17,847 bases of DNA from Spongiibacteraceae bacterium (GCA_030618505.1 JAUXDF010000017.1:1-17847), one strand, 5' to 3'; positions 7,206 to 15,304 are shown, counted from the first letter of the stretch. Numbers and translations: made by a program. Notes: generated by a model not told the origin, from the sequence alone.

Positions 7206-8180
7206 ATGAATAAACTTATCCGTATCGCAACCCGAAAAAGCCCCCTTGCTCTTTGGCAGGCGGAGTTTGTTAAGGCTGAATTATTGCGTGCCCATCCTGA
7301 GTTGCAGGTAGAGCTGCTGTGTATGTCTACTCGTGGAGACAAAATTCTCGATAGCCCGCTGGCCAAAATTGGCGGTAAAGGCTTATTTGTCAAAGAGCTT
7401 GAGTATGCGATGTTGGAGGGTAAAGCGGATATCGCTGTGCATTCCATGAAGGATGTGCCGATGGAGTTTCCTGAAGGTCTGGCACTGGGGCCTGTCTGTG
7501 AGCGTGAAAACCCCTGTGATGCTTTTGTTTCTAATCACTTTGACAGTCTTGAGGAGCTGCCACAGGGAAGCCGGGTCGGTACGTCGAGTTTACGTCGCCA
7601 ATGTCAGCTAAAGGCGCAACGCCCGGATCTTGAAGTGATCAGTTTGCGGGGGAATGTTAATACCCGCCTGAGCAAGCTTGATGCTGGTAACTATGATGCG
7701 ATTATTCTTGCCTCTGCTGGTTTGATTCGCCTGGAAATGGCGAATCGTATCCGCTGTCACCTGAGCCCGGAGCAGAGTTTGCCCGCCGGTGGTCAAGGAG
7801 CTGTAGGGATTGAATTAAGAACGGATGATGCGCAAACGGCGGAGCTGATCAGCGTGCTACATCATCAGCCAACCGCTTATCGTGTTGAGGCTGAGCGTGC
7901 GATGAACCTGCATCTGCACGGTGGTTGTCAGGTGCCGATTGCCTGCTACGCTGTGCTGGAGGAGAGCGATGAAGGCGGCGAGCCGCAATTATGGCTGCGT
8001 GGTTTAGTGGGCGAGCCTGATGGCACGGAAATTCTCGTTGCCCAGGCGCGGGGAGCTTGCGCCGATGCAGCAAAGCTGGGTGTTGCCGTTGCCGAACAGC
8101 TATTGGCTCAGGGTGCTGATCGTATTTTAAAGGCGGTCTATGGCAGTGCTGATGACAGTTCTAATGGCAAGCCAGAGTGA
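7206..8180 (+). CDS. hemC: Porphobilinogen deaminase (hydroxymethylbilane synthase)
   Basis: Joins four porphobilinogen units to hydroxymethylbilane in the cytoplasm, the third common step of tetrapyrrole synthesis. Signatures: ATRKSPLALWQA (8-19), HSMKDVP (79-85, with the catalytic Asp83), GTSSLRRQ (125-132), ISLRGNVNTRL (145-155) and HGGCQVPIACYA (238-249), where Cys241 should carry the dipyrromethane cofactor. The 324 residues are slightly longer than the usual 310-315 because of a C-terminal tail. I chose the ATG at 7206 because family members begin with a short IRIATR lead. An in-frame ATG at 7146 would add 20 residues unlike the family. The stop overlaps the GTG of hemD. The repeat element ends 81 bp upstream. 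Confidence 0.97.
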   Translation: MNKLIRIATRKSPLALWQAEFVKAELLRAHPELQVELLCMSTRGDKILDSPLAKIGGKGLFVKELEYAMLEGKADIAVHSMKDVPMEFPEGLALGPVCERENPCDAFVSNHFDSLEELPQGSRVGTSSLRRQCQLKAQRPDLEVISLRGNVNTRLSKLDAGNYDAIILASAGLIRLEMANRIRCHLSPEQSLPAGGQGAVGIELRTDDAQTAELISVLHHQPTAYRVEAERAMNLHLHGGCQVPIACYAVLEESDEGGEPQLWLRGLVGEPDGTEILVAQARGACADAAKLGVAVAEQLLAQGADRILKAVYGSADDSSNGKPE

Positions 8181-8977
8181 GTGCGATATCCCTGGCGGGT
8201 TTACAAGTGTTGGTTACCCGACCGCAGTCTCAAGCGACAGAGTTGATCGCAGCGCTTAATAATGCCGCCGCTGAGGTAATCGCTTTTCCGGTAATGGCGA
8301 TTGAGGCAGTCAGTGAGCAGGACGAATTATCCATTGTGCAGGCGATTAAAAGCACTGTCATGGATCTGGATCAATATCAGCATGTCATTTTTATCAGTAC
8401 GAATGCGGTAAACTGTGCCTTTTACTGGATCGAGAAATATTGGCCGCAGTTGCCGGTGGACATTGCGTATTATGCCATCGGTGCGGCAACGGCAAGCACG
8501 CTGAACAGCTATGGCCTTGAGTCTCAAGCCGGTGCTGGCAGCATGAATAGCGAGGCACTGTTGGCGCTGCCTTCTTTGCAGCAGCTGTCGGGGGAAAAAG
8601 TGGCCATTTTTCGTGGTGTCGGTGGTCGTGAGCATCTGGCAGGCGTATTAGGTCAACGGGGCGCGAAGGTCGGTTACTGTGAAGTGTATCGCCGAGTTGC
8701 AGTGAAGCCGCCGCTAGGCAGTCTGCGTCAATTATTGCAGAGGGATAAGGATTTGATCCTTACGGTAAGTAGTGGCGAAACGCTGGAAAATCTTATACAG
8801 CTGGCGAAAGTGGATGCAGTAGAGAACGCATTAAAGTCCTTGCCTTTGCTGGTGCCGGGAAAGCGGGTGGCGGTGCTTGCGCAGCAACAGGGTTTTTCGC
8901 AGCTGTTGGTGGCAGAAAATGCCAGTGTGAAAGCCTTTCTCGATGAGCTGGGAAAATATCAACAAAGAAAAGTATAG
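8177..8977 (+). CDS. hemD: Uroporphyrinogen-III synthase
   Basis: Closes and inverts ring D of hydroxymethylbilane to give uroporphyrinogen III, the branch point to haem, sirohaem and B12. The family is poorly conserved, but this 266-residue protein shows its two-lobe signatures: VTRPQSQ near 13-19, IFISTNAV (71-78), YAIGAATA (99-106), AIFRGVGGREHLAGVL (143-158) leading into YCEVYRR (167-173), and LTVSSGETLENL. The GTG start at 8177-8179 shares GTGA with the hemC stop, so the genes are probably coupled. It sits directly between hemC and hemX, which strongly supports the call. About 65 bp of AT-rich DNA follow before hemX. Confidence 0.94.
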   Translation: MSAISLAGLQVLVTRPQSQATELIAALNNAAAEVIAFPVMAIEAVSEQDELSIVQAIKSTVMDLDQYQHVIFISTNAVNCAFYWIEKYWPQLPVDIAYYAIGAATASTLNSYGLESQAGAGSMNSEALLALPSLQQLSGEKVAIFRGVGGREHLAGVLGQRGAKVGYCEVYRRVAVKPPLGSLRQLLQRDKDLILTVSSGETLENLIQLAKVDAVENALKSLPLLVPGKRVAVLAQQQGFSQLLVAENASVKAFLDELGKYQQRKV

Positions 8978-9042
8978 CGATTAATTAAAAAGTCGAACTT
9001 AAAAATATAAACATCAAAGCTGTTATTTAAGAGGGAATATAC

Positions 9043-10242
9043 GTGGATAAACTAAACAAGGGCACAATTAAAACAGCGCCGTCCTCCTCGGGTACTGAAA
9101 TCCCAACCTTGAATAATCCTGTGGCAAAAAATACCGGGAAAAAATCAAGCAGTGGATCAATACTGCTTGCTCTGCTTTCTTTGATTGTTGCCATCGCCGC
9201 TGTCGGGGCTGCCTATTATTTGTGGATGCAACAACAGCAGATGGATTATCGCTTGCAGTCCGTATTGCAGCAGGCCGACGAGAAGTTACAGCGAAGTGAG
9301 CGCAGTCTTGATCAACTGCAGCTTGAGGTTCATCAGGCGGCATTGGCCCATGATAAACAACAGCAGGGTTTGCAGAGTGAGATTGCTGAGTTACAAAAGC
9401 ATCTCAGCAGCCAGCAGCATCGCTTGCACTTGTTATCAACTACGGATCGTAGCGAATGGAAGTTGGCGGAGCTTGAATATTTACTGCGCCTTGCTAATCA
9501 GCGCATATTGGTGGGTGGAGAAATTCGCGGTGCTGAAGCTTTATTAAATGCGGCGGATAAGATTGTTCGCGAGCTGGACGATATGGCACTTTATTCGGTG
9601 AGAAAATCCATTGCCAGCGATCTGGCAGCGGTGCGCGCGGTAAGTGAACTGGATGTTCAAGGTGTCTATGTTCGGCTGCTGGCCTTGGCAGAACAGGTTG
9701 ATACATTGCCACTGTTCAATCCGCCTAAAAATGAACAGCCTACACCTGCTGGCCAGGCCTTGTTGCTTGCACCTGGCAGTGATGCCTCCTGGTTGGAGCA
9801 GAGTCGTTATCAGTTAAATGTAGCAACACAAGAGCTGATTGAAATGCTCGGTATACGTCATCGTAACTATACCGTTGAGCCCTTATTGCCACCTGAAGAG
9901 CATTTTTATTTGCGAAAGAATATTCAGTTGAAATTCGAACAGGCAAAATCGGCATTAATGGCCGGCCAGCAACAGGTCTATCAGCAGAGCCTGGCGGATG
10001 CGCAAGCGTGGTTGGCAAAATATTACCAGTTGGCAGGGCATTCTAGTCAGGTCGCATTAGAGACGCTTAACGAATTACAGAAAGTGGAAGTGATTCAGTC
10101 TCTGCCGGATATTTCCGCTTCTTTGAGAGCCGTGAAGAGTTATCTGGCTGAGCGTTATCGTGTCGCAGGGGTGCAACACGATAAAACAGAGAAAAGTAAA
10201 ACTGTTGAGCAGGCCGTTGTTAATGACAATGGAGGTCTATAG
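9043..10242 (+). CDS. hemX: HemX-family membrane-anchored protein
   Basis: Often named uroporphyrin-III C-methyltransferase, but it has no visible SAM-methyltransferase motif, and proteobacterial HemX is better regarded as an accessory protein of unknown activity. The layout is a Ser/Lys-rich cytoplasmic N-terminus (1-38), one membrane helix (about 39-61, LLALLSLIVAIAAVGAAYYL), a Gln-rich coiled coil (about 63-128), then the helical HemX domain beginning EWKLAELEYLLRLANQRILV (138-157). The GTG start has a good Shine-Dalgarno, AAGAGGGA, about seven bases upstream. It lies 65 bp after hemD and 2 bp before hemY. The Gln-rich coiled coil and the HemY partnership suggest scaffolding of tetrapyrrole enzymes at the membrane, which is inference. 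Confidence 0.93.
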   Translation: MDKLNKGTIKTAPSSSGTEIPTLNNPVAKNTGKKSSSGSILLALLSLIVAIAAVGAAYYLWMQQQQMDYRLQSVLQQADEKLQRSERSLDQLQLEVHQAALAHDKQQQGLQSEIAELQKHLSSQQHRLHLLSTTDRSEWKLAELEYLLRLANQRILVGGEIRGAEALLNAADKIVRELDDMALYSVRKSIASDLAAVRAVSELDVQGVYVRLLALAEQVDTLPLFNPPKNEQPTPAGQALLLAPGSDASWLEQSRYQLNVATQELIEMLGIRHRNYTVEPLLPPEEHFYLRKNIQLKFEQAKSALMAGQQQVYQQSLADAQAWLAKYYQLAGHSSQVALETLNELQKVEVIQSLPDISASLRAVKSYLAERYRVAGVQHDKTEKSKTVEQAVVNDNGGL

Positions 10243-10244
10243 CG

Positions 10245-11489
10245 ATGAAAACAGCTTGGATAATTGTTCTAGTCGCGTTGCTGGTGGCCCTGGGTTTCAG
10301 TCAGTTAATCGCTAAAGATGCAGGTTATGTGCTGGTTTCCTATCAGATGGAAACGCTTGAAATGAGTTTAGCGGTGGCCTTACTGATTGTCGCGGCACTT
10401 TATTTTATCGCTTATTTTTTACTAAGATTGATATTGCAGTTGCTAGCGCCAAAAGGGAGCGTTAATAAATGGTTAAGCCAGTCGCGTAAAGATCGTGGTC
10501 AAAGACGCACCAATGCCGGTTTGTTAGCCTACCTTGAGGGTAATTGGGATAAATCACAAAAGGAGCTGGAAAAGTCAGCTGAGCGATCCGATGAGCCGAT
10601 GTTAAATTATCTTATCGCCGCCAGAGCATCGCAGGCGAAGGGGGATCGGCAAAAAAGCCAGCAGTTTTTGCGTAAGGCGGAAAATAGCTGTGATGGAATT
10701 GGGGGTGAAATCAGTATTGCCATTGGTCTAACTCAAGCTGAAATTCAATTGGCTAACGGCCAACTGGAAGAGGGGCTGGTGACGCTGAATCGTTTGCGCA
10801 AGCGTTCGCCAAAACATCCCGTTGTTCTTCAGCAGTTAGTGAAAGCCTACCAGGGTTTACAAGACTGGCAGCACTTACAAGGGCTGTTAGATGAGCTGCG
10901 CAAATTAAAAATTTATTCCAGCGATGAGTATGAAAAGTTGGCGGAGCAGGTCTATTGCTCCTTGCTGATACAGTCAGCCCAGCAAAGCAACTCGCACTCC
11001 CATCAGCCACTGACCAGCACCTGGAAAAAATTCCCCAGAGCCATTCAGAAAGATACACGTGTTATTGCAACCTATACGCAAGCTTTACTTTCTTTGGGTG
11101 CCGATGTTGAGGCAGAAAAAATTCTGCAAGCCAGCCTCAAGCGAGACTGGAGTAATCAGCTGGTGGCGTTATACGGTAAGACCCATGGCAGTGATAGTAG
11201 TAAGCAGCTGCTGGTTGCAGAGGGCTGGTTAAAATCACGTCCTAACAACGCTGAGTTGTTATTGTGCCTGGGCCGTATAGCCCTGCTTAATGAATTGTGG
11301 GGTAAGGCGCGGGAATATTTTGAAGCCAGTCTGAAATTTGAAAAGAAAGCGGAAACCTATGCCGAACTCGGACGTTTACTGGCGCACTTGCAAGAGCACA
11401 AAGGCAGCACCGAATTCTATCAAAAAGGATTATTGTTAAGCACCCACGGTTTACCTGCCTTACCACAGCCGCATAAAACAGGGCTTTGA
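10245..11489 (+). CDS. hemY: HemY, inner-membrane TPR protein
   Basis: This is the proteobacterial HemY, unrelated to the Bacillus protoporphyrinogen oxidase of the same name. The 414 residues start with two membrane helices (about 3-23 and 41-66). A HemY_N region follows with GLLAYLEGNWDKSQKELEKS, then helical TPR-like repeats to the end (for example LLLCLGRIALLNELWGKAREY and YAELGRLLAHL). Such proteins are thought to hold haem-pathway enzymes at the membrane; the exact role is unsettled. GGAGG at 10231-10235, inside the hemX end, stands nine bases before the ATG, so expression should follow hemX. It is the last gene of the operon and converges on an ankyrin gene 25 bp away. Confidence 0.94.
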   Translation: MKTAWIIVLVALLVALGFSQLIAKDAGYVLVSYQMETLEMSLAVALLIVAALYFIAYFLLRLILQLLAPKGSVNKWLSQSRKDRGQRRTNAGLLAYLEGNWDKSQKELEKSAERSDEPMLNYLIAARASQAKGDRQKSQQFLRKAENSCDGIGGEISIAIGLTQAEIQLANGQLEEGLVTLNRLRKRSPKHPVVLQQLVKAYQGLQDWQHLQGLLDELRKLKIYSSDEYEKLAEQVYCSLLIQSAQQSNSHSHQPLTSTWKKFPRAIQKDTRVIATYTQALLSLGADVEAEKILQASLKRDWSNQLVALYGKTHGSDSSKQLLVAEGWLKSRPNNAELLLCLGRIALLNELWGKAREYFEASLKFEKKAETYAELGRLLAHLQEHKGSTEFYQKGLLLSTHGLPALPQPHKTGL

Positions 11490-11514
11490 TTTTCCTGTGT
11501 GAATGCGCTGTGCG

Positions 11515-12093
11515 CTACAAATAGCGTTTTAACAGCGCTATTAATTCGCTAGCATTCTGTTTTTCAGCCATCTCTAATGCCGTTAACTCGTTTGGGTTGA
11601 CGTGGCCGGCTTTAGCGCCGGACTTGAGTAGGAATTCAAGCGTGTTCATGTCGCCACGCTCCATGGCAAAAGGCAGTGCCGGCCAGCCATGTTTGTCTTG
11701 AGCGTTGAGGTCGGCTCCCTTGTCCAGCAGAGTTTGCAGAATTTCTATGGAGGCAGTGTCGGCCTGTACGGCAAAGTGCAGTAAAGGTGCTTGATAGGCG
11801 TTGTGACTGTAAACAGGGTCGTTAATAATGGCCAGCAAATATTTAAAGGTATCAGTATTGCCGTAACGAATGGCAATATGAATGCCTGCCAACCCGTCTT
11901 CATTGTGTTGATGCACCTCGCCCTGTAGTTCCTCGATATAGGCTTTGACGATGTTGACATCCTCATGTCGACAGATTTCATGGAGAAAGGAATTTCCCTT
12001 GCTATCCAGGGCGTTAACTTGATACTCGCCACTTTCAAAAGATTCAAAAACAGCTTTATATTCAGGGAAGCGCTCGGCAAGACTTTTGCTCAT
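11515..12093 (-). CDS. Ankyrin-repeat protein
   Basis: A 192-residue protein made almost wholly of ankyrin repeats, with no signal peptide, so probably cytoplasmic. About four to five repeats are visible: SKGNSFLHEICRHEDVNIVK (31-50), EDGLAGIHIAIRYGNTDTFK (65-84), QAPLLHFAVQADTASIEILQ (101-120) with LLDKGADLN, DKHGWPALPFAMERGDMNTL (133-152) with LLKSGA, and NELTALEMAEKQNASELIAL (168-187). Such proteins mediate protein-protein contacts; the partner is unknown. The ATG at 12091-12093 has no good Shine-Dalgarno, but an out-of-frame six-codon reading frame (ATG at 12108-12110) ends on it as ATGA. The gene is convergent with hemY and not obviously part of the haem operon. Confidence 0.88.
   Translation of the reverse strand: MSKSLAERFPEYKAVFESFESGEYQVNALDSKGNSFLHEICRHEDVNIVKAYIEELQGEVHQHNEDGLAGIHIAIRYGNTDTFKYLLAIINDPVYSHNAYQAPLLHFAVQADTASIEILQTLLDKGADLNAQDKHGWPALPFAMERGDMNTLEFLLKSGAKAGHVNPNELTALEMAEKQNASELIALLKRYL
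11520..11542. terminator. Small dyad at the hemY/ankyrin junction
   Basis: AATAGCG and CGCTATT pair perfectly around nine bases, spanning the end of the ankyrin gene just after hemY. It may slow transcription at the converging ends. With only seven pairs and no T-run it is a weak terminator call. Confidence 0.2.
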
Positions 12094-12234
12094 AGTGGTC
12101 TTTTACTCATGGTGGTATGGGTCTGTCAGAAGGTGTAGCATACGGGAAATGTTAACGATTGCTGCTGAGGCAATTTAAGCATAGGCAGGGCCTCAATTCC
12201 AGCGCTGTGCTGGTTCCTGGCTGATAAAACCCTC

Positions 12235-12240
12235 AGGGAG
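12235..12240 (+). promoter_or_regulatory. Shine-Dalgarno that places the start of the zinc-ribbon gene
   Basis: AGGGAG stands seven bases before ATC at 12248, in frame with the downstream coding sequence. The first ATG, at 12317, has no ribosome binding site in front of it. The open frame reaches back to a TAG at 12182-12184 without any ATG, GTG or TTG. Confidence 0.4.
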
Positions 12241-12247
12241 TTTAGTT

Positions 12248-12712
12248 ATCGATAAAATCTCGCTCATCCGCTTAAGTCCACCGTGTTATTTACTAAAGTC
12301 ACAGCAGCCCTGCTATATGTGTGGAAAAAAGGCCGAGGTGTTCTGTCTTGCATCGGCGGGCTTTGTTGAGGATGACTGGCGACTGGATGAGTTTACCCAT
12401 TTTTCCAATGTTACTGCACTGCCTGATTCCTTGAAGGTAATACTTAAAAAGCAGGCGCCTCGTTATTACCTCGATTATACCAGGCAGCGCGGTAGTTGTT
12501 ATTTTATGAATCATTGTCGTTGTGGCACAAAGCTGGCAGATTTCTATTTGCATAACAACCCCGAGGGTGCTTTTTATCCAGTATCAGAGCAGCAGGCAAA
12601 ACAGCTGATCTTATGTGAAATGGAACTATCCGAGACCGTGGAGATAGCCGCAACCATCGTGGTAAACGATATTGATTTGATTGAAGTTAACGCTAAAAGA
12701 GAGCAGTGTTAA
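12248..12712 (+). CDS. Hypothetical protein with Cys-pair zinc-ribbon motifs
   Basis: I do not recognise a named family. The frame has a CxxCG pair (CYMCGKK, encoded from 12311) and, about 75 residues later, NHCRCG, so four Cys could bind one zinc as a ribbon. Between them lie an Asp/Glu-rich stretch and a basic stretch with YYLDYTRQ; ADFYLHNNPEGAFYP follows. The C-terminal part is acidic. The first ATG (12317) falls inside the CxxC pair and would remove its first Cys, so the protein very likely starts upstream. The only start with a good Shine-Dalgarno is ATC at 12248, giving about 154 residues; the minimal ATG version is 131. Soluble, function unknown. The next gene follows 40 bp later with its own ribosome binding site. 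Confidence 0.65.
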   Translation: MDKISLIRLSPPCYLLKSQQPCYMCGKKAEVFCLASAGFVEDDWRLDEFTHFSNVTALPDSLKVILKKQAPRYYLDYTRQRGSCYFMNHCRCGTKLADFYLHNNPEGAFYPVSEQQAKQLILCEMELSETVEIAATIVVNDIDLIEVNAKREQC

Positions 12713-12752
12713 GCGTTGTATACTGCTTGTAAGCTTGGTGGGAGTTGGTAAA

Positions 12753-13247
12753 ATGTGGAACGAATTGATAAAAGTGGTAAATACCTATGAGGTTATAATA
12801 GGCTGGCTTGCGCTGGCTTCCCTGCTTGTATTTTTACTTTCCCTGCTGACAATTCCCTATTTTATTGTAAGAATTCCTGCCGATTATTTTTCTCACCATA
12901 AGCGACATAGGCTGCCCTGGTCTGATCAACACCCGCTTGTTCGTTTGTTATTTTTAATACTCAAAAATATCCTGGGTTTACTGCTGATAGCGCTGGGTTT
13001 TATTTTGTTGTTTCTTCCTGGTCAAGGTGTTTTAACTGTACTGGTTGGGGTGCTATTAATAAATTTTCCCGGAAAATACCGCTTTGAGCGTTGGTTAATT
13101 GCGCGCCCGGCCGTGCTGAGTTCTGTGAACTGGTTGCGCAGGCGTTATAATAAACCACTTATTGATATTGCTGCCACTGGCAAGGGTCTCGATGATAATT
13201 CGGACAGATTCTATCACCAGAAAATTGACACGAATAAGGTGCAATGA
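12753..13247 (+). CDS. PGPGW-like putative transmembrane protein
   Basis: A 164-residue inner-membrane protein of unknown function. Hydrophobic segments lie at about 14-40 and 63-104, separated by a basic loop (SHHKRHRLPW). The second segment holds LFLPGQGVLTVLVGVLLINF (86-105), which resembles the PGPGW family motif with Gln in place of the second Pro. It is followed by FPGKYRFERWL and a basic helix (LRRRY). I chose the ATG at 12753 because GGGAG at 12740-12744 stands eight bases before it. An in-frame ATG at 12681 would overlap the previous gene. It is in line with the zinc-ribbon gene upstream and the EBP-like gene 43 bp downstream, possibly one transcript. Confidence 0.75.
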   Translation: MWNELIKVVNTYEVIIGWLALASLLVFLLSLLTIPYFIVRIPADYFSHHKRHRLPWSDQHPLVRLLFLILKNILGLLLIALGFILLFLPGQGVLTVLVGVLLINFPGKYRFERWLIARPAVLSSVNWLRRRYNKPLIDIAATGKGLDDNSDRFYHQKIDTNKVQ

Positions 13248-13290
13248 TATAAATTATTTGAATCAATGTGATTGTGCTAAAGAGAGGACT

Positions 13291-14118
13291 ATGGAAATAA
13301 AAGCGCATAATTTTTTTCGCCCTTGGGCTCCTCACAGAATTCGAATATACCAACTGATGCTCATTCTAGGTGTGCTAATCACATTCATACCGTGGGGAGG
13401 TGTGGTCGCCGGTATTTTTGATCCCCGACTATCCTATTGGGCTTGGGGCATTTTGATTTATATACCGCTTCTCGTACCATTGTTTGTTGCATGGTGGGAT
13501 GCGCCGGGTGAAAACCGTACGCAACTAGAAAGGGCGTTTGAATTCATCGTGATTTGGTTTCCGGTGACCGCAAGTAGTCAAATTACATGGGAAATACCTT
13601 ACCTCATTCTTGATGCCTTAGGTTACATGAATGGTGCAGGGCCTGAAAATGTAGGGTTATGGATTTGGTGGGGATATGGCATAGTTGATACTCGGTATTT
13701 AACAAGTGACCCCAGTATTTTCGGCATGGAGTGTGTCGCAGTGCTCGGTGGGTTGACGCTGTTCCGTGCTTTTTTACAGCTGAGAAAGGCCATGCAATCC
13801 GGTGATCAACGCAATCTTATTGCTCCACTTTGGTGGGGTTTCTTCTCCTTATCGTTAATGTGGGGGGTCGTTCTGATTTACTTTATTGAAGAAATCTACA
13901 ATGGCTTTGGTAATTTGAAATATGATCACTATGGTTACGCATACAGCTTCTGGTATGTCTTTGTCTTCATGAATATCTGGTGGGCTATTGCCCCCTTAAT
14001 TGCTTTGCCCTACACCAGGAAAATTATTGATTACCTCTATCGAAGTGAATTGGCTAGGGAGCTCACATCGAAATCGGTAAGCGAAAATCCCGCCGTTGTC
14101 CCGGCAAACAAGGGGTAA
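13291..14118 (+). CDS. EBP-like (emopamil-binding/EXPERA-type) polytopic membrane protein
   Basis: A 275-residue protein with about five membrane segments (near 18-41, 49-69, 83-109, 142-162, 180-200 and 217-240). The second half resembles, from memory, eukaryotic emopamil-binding protein, the Delta8-Delta7 sterol isomerase: DTRYLTSDPSIFGMECVA (133-150) aligns with the DSRY...METIT block, YFIEEIYNGF (197-206) with YFLTEHRDGF, and FWYVFVFMNIWW (220-231) with FWFYFVFMNALW. E101, E147, N228 and W231 fall on conserved EBP active-site positions. H76 and T125 of human EBP correspond to Q97 and A150 here, so isomerase activity is uncertain. The ATG at 13291 follows AGAGAGG; a longer frame from 13162 overlaps the previous gene and was rejected. 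The natural substrate is unknown, with no sterol genes nearby. Confidence 0.75.
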   Translation: MEIKAHNFFRPWAPHRIRIYQLMLILGVLITFIPWGGVVAGIFDPRLSYWAWGILIYIPLLVPLFVAWWDAPGENRTQLERAFEFIVIWFPVTASSQITWEIPYLILDALGYMNGAGPENVGLWIWWGYGIVDTRYLTSDPSIFGMECVAVLGGLTLFRAFLQLRKAMQSGDQRNLIAPLWWGFFSLSLMWGVVLIYFIEEIYNGFGNLKYDHYGYAYSFWYVFVFMNIWWAIAPLIALPYTRKIIDYLYRSELARELTSKSVSENPAVVPANKG

Positions 14119-14129
14119 GGTCTCACAAT

Positions 14130-15146
14130 TCACACGATCTGAGTTAAATTATTCCCGGGTTTAGTTGTTTTACTATCGCTTAAAATAAAATTTAAAAGCG
14201 CCCGGCCATCAGCAGATGCTATTACCATTGCCTCTGGCGCGACTAAAGTTTCGTCGTAACGTTGTAAGCGTAGCTGGTCACTACCACGGCGATCTACCAT
14301 CAGTGCACCATAAAAAAATCCCAGTTCGCGCGCCTGTTTTACGGCATAAGCAGCAGCTGGATCACATAAAGGAATATCCAGGTAAGTGACTTCATACCGT
14401 TCGCTGTTATTTGGAATAAGATATTTTTGAATCGCCTTTGATAAATCCGCGCCAATTCGCTGAATCATTATGCGCAGATGCTTGTTGGCTGATTTGGCAT
14501 CGATACCAAAACAGGTCGTGGATGGTATCGGTATTGTGTTGTCTTCGTTTATCAGCTTACGGTTGATGTCCAATCGCTGATAGGTGGCGCGTAGCACGTC
14601 ATCGTAAATGTCAGGTAGATAGCAAACCCTTGTTGGTAGAGAAGCAAGTGGCATATAGATCGCCACGGCACCAATCCGAGCATCGGGATAGTCATAGCCG
14701 GCAATATTGGCCTTTCGGTAAAAATAGCCTGGTAAAATACCCGTGACCACCGCGCCCACTTTTTGTGATTGATTTTGTACCAGATCATGTAAAGCCAGCG
14801 CATATAAATGAAGGCCGGATAGCCCAAGTTGATTGTAACTATTGACCATCTTTTCACCGAGTTTTGCCACTATCCCCTGACCACGATATTCCTCAGAGAT
14901 CATCAGGGCGCTGCCGTCGGCAGTGAAATCCCCCACCTGTTCCAGTACCGTTGACATACTGCCAATAACCTTATGATCGCTGTTGATGGCAGCGACCGTA
15001 TGGAGTTTGCCACTCGTAATTGCTGTTTGGATATAGTGGGCGTCATAAAACTCCGGGATAGGGTAGGTTTCGCCATACACCTCCCTGATGCCGCTGCAAA
15101 GCAATTCACTCTGCTTGGCGTTTAGCAGTTTGTAGTCAATTGTCAT
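14130..15146 (-). CDS. GNAT-family N-acetyltransferase with an extra C-terminal domain
   Basis: A 338-residue soluble protein. Residues about 4-170 look like a GNAT acyltransferase. A strand with VIGSMSTVLEQ (60-70) leads to the acetyl-CoA loop ISEEYRGQGIVAKLGEKM (83-100), where RGQGIV departs from the RxxGxG/A consensus by Val at the last position. The C-terminal 140 residues include DIPLCDPAAAYAVKQARELG (257-276), like the late helix and strand of a GNAT fold, and DQLRLQRYDE (290-299). It may be a second, degenerate GNAT half. The ATG at 15144-15146 has AGTGAG nearby. The gene is convergent with the EBP-like gene (11 bp gap) and divergent from rhlE. The substrate cannot be told. Confidence 0.8.
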   Translation of the reverse strand: MTIDYKLLNAKQSELLCSGIREVYGETYPIPEFYDAHYIQTAITSGKLHTVAAINSDHKVIGSMSTVLEQVGDFTADGSALMISEEYRGQGIVAKLGEKMVNSYNQLGLSGLHLYALALHDLVQNQSQKVGAVVTGILPGYFYRKANIAGYDYPDARIGAVAIYMPLASLPTRVCYLPDIYDDVLRATYQRLDINRKLINEDNTIPIPSTTCFGIDAKSANKHLRIMIQRIGADLSKAIQKYLIPNNSERYEVTYLDIPLCDPAAAYAVKQARELGFFYGALMVDRRGSDQLRLQRYDETLVAPEAMVIASADGRALLNFILSDSKTTKPGNNLTQIV

Positions 15147-15304
15147 TTTATACTCACTTCTGTTTTGCTAATACTTTGCTATTTCAGCGGTGGCAATGCA
15201 AGTCCCAACTGGTTTGCCATCAAATCTCTCCATTGTGGTTAAGGCGTTACGTTTTCGGTTTTGTTGATTTTTGTGCTGCTTTCCCTCGCTACGAGCGCTT
15301 AAAC

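Noticed and set aside
7146..8977. HemX/HemC/HemD block as evidence of a sirohaem or B12 operon
   Set aside because: No SAM-dependent uroporphyrinogen methyltransferase motif is visible in HemX, and no cysG or cob genes are present; the layout is the ordinary proteobacterial hemCDXY set.
13162..13290. Longer start of the EBP-like protein at 13162
   Set aside because: It overlaps the preceding gene by more than 80 bp. The ATG at 13291 has AGAGAGG in front and directly precedes the conserved part.
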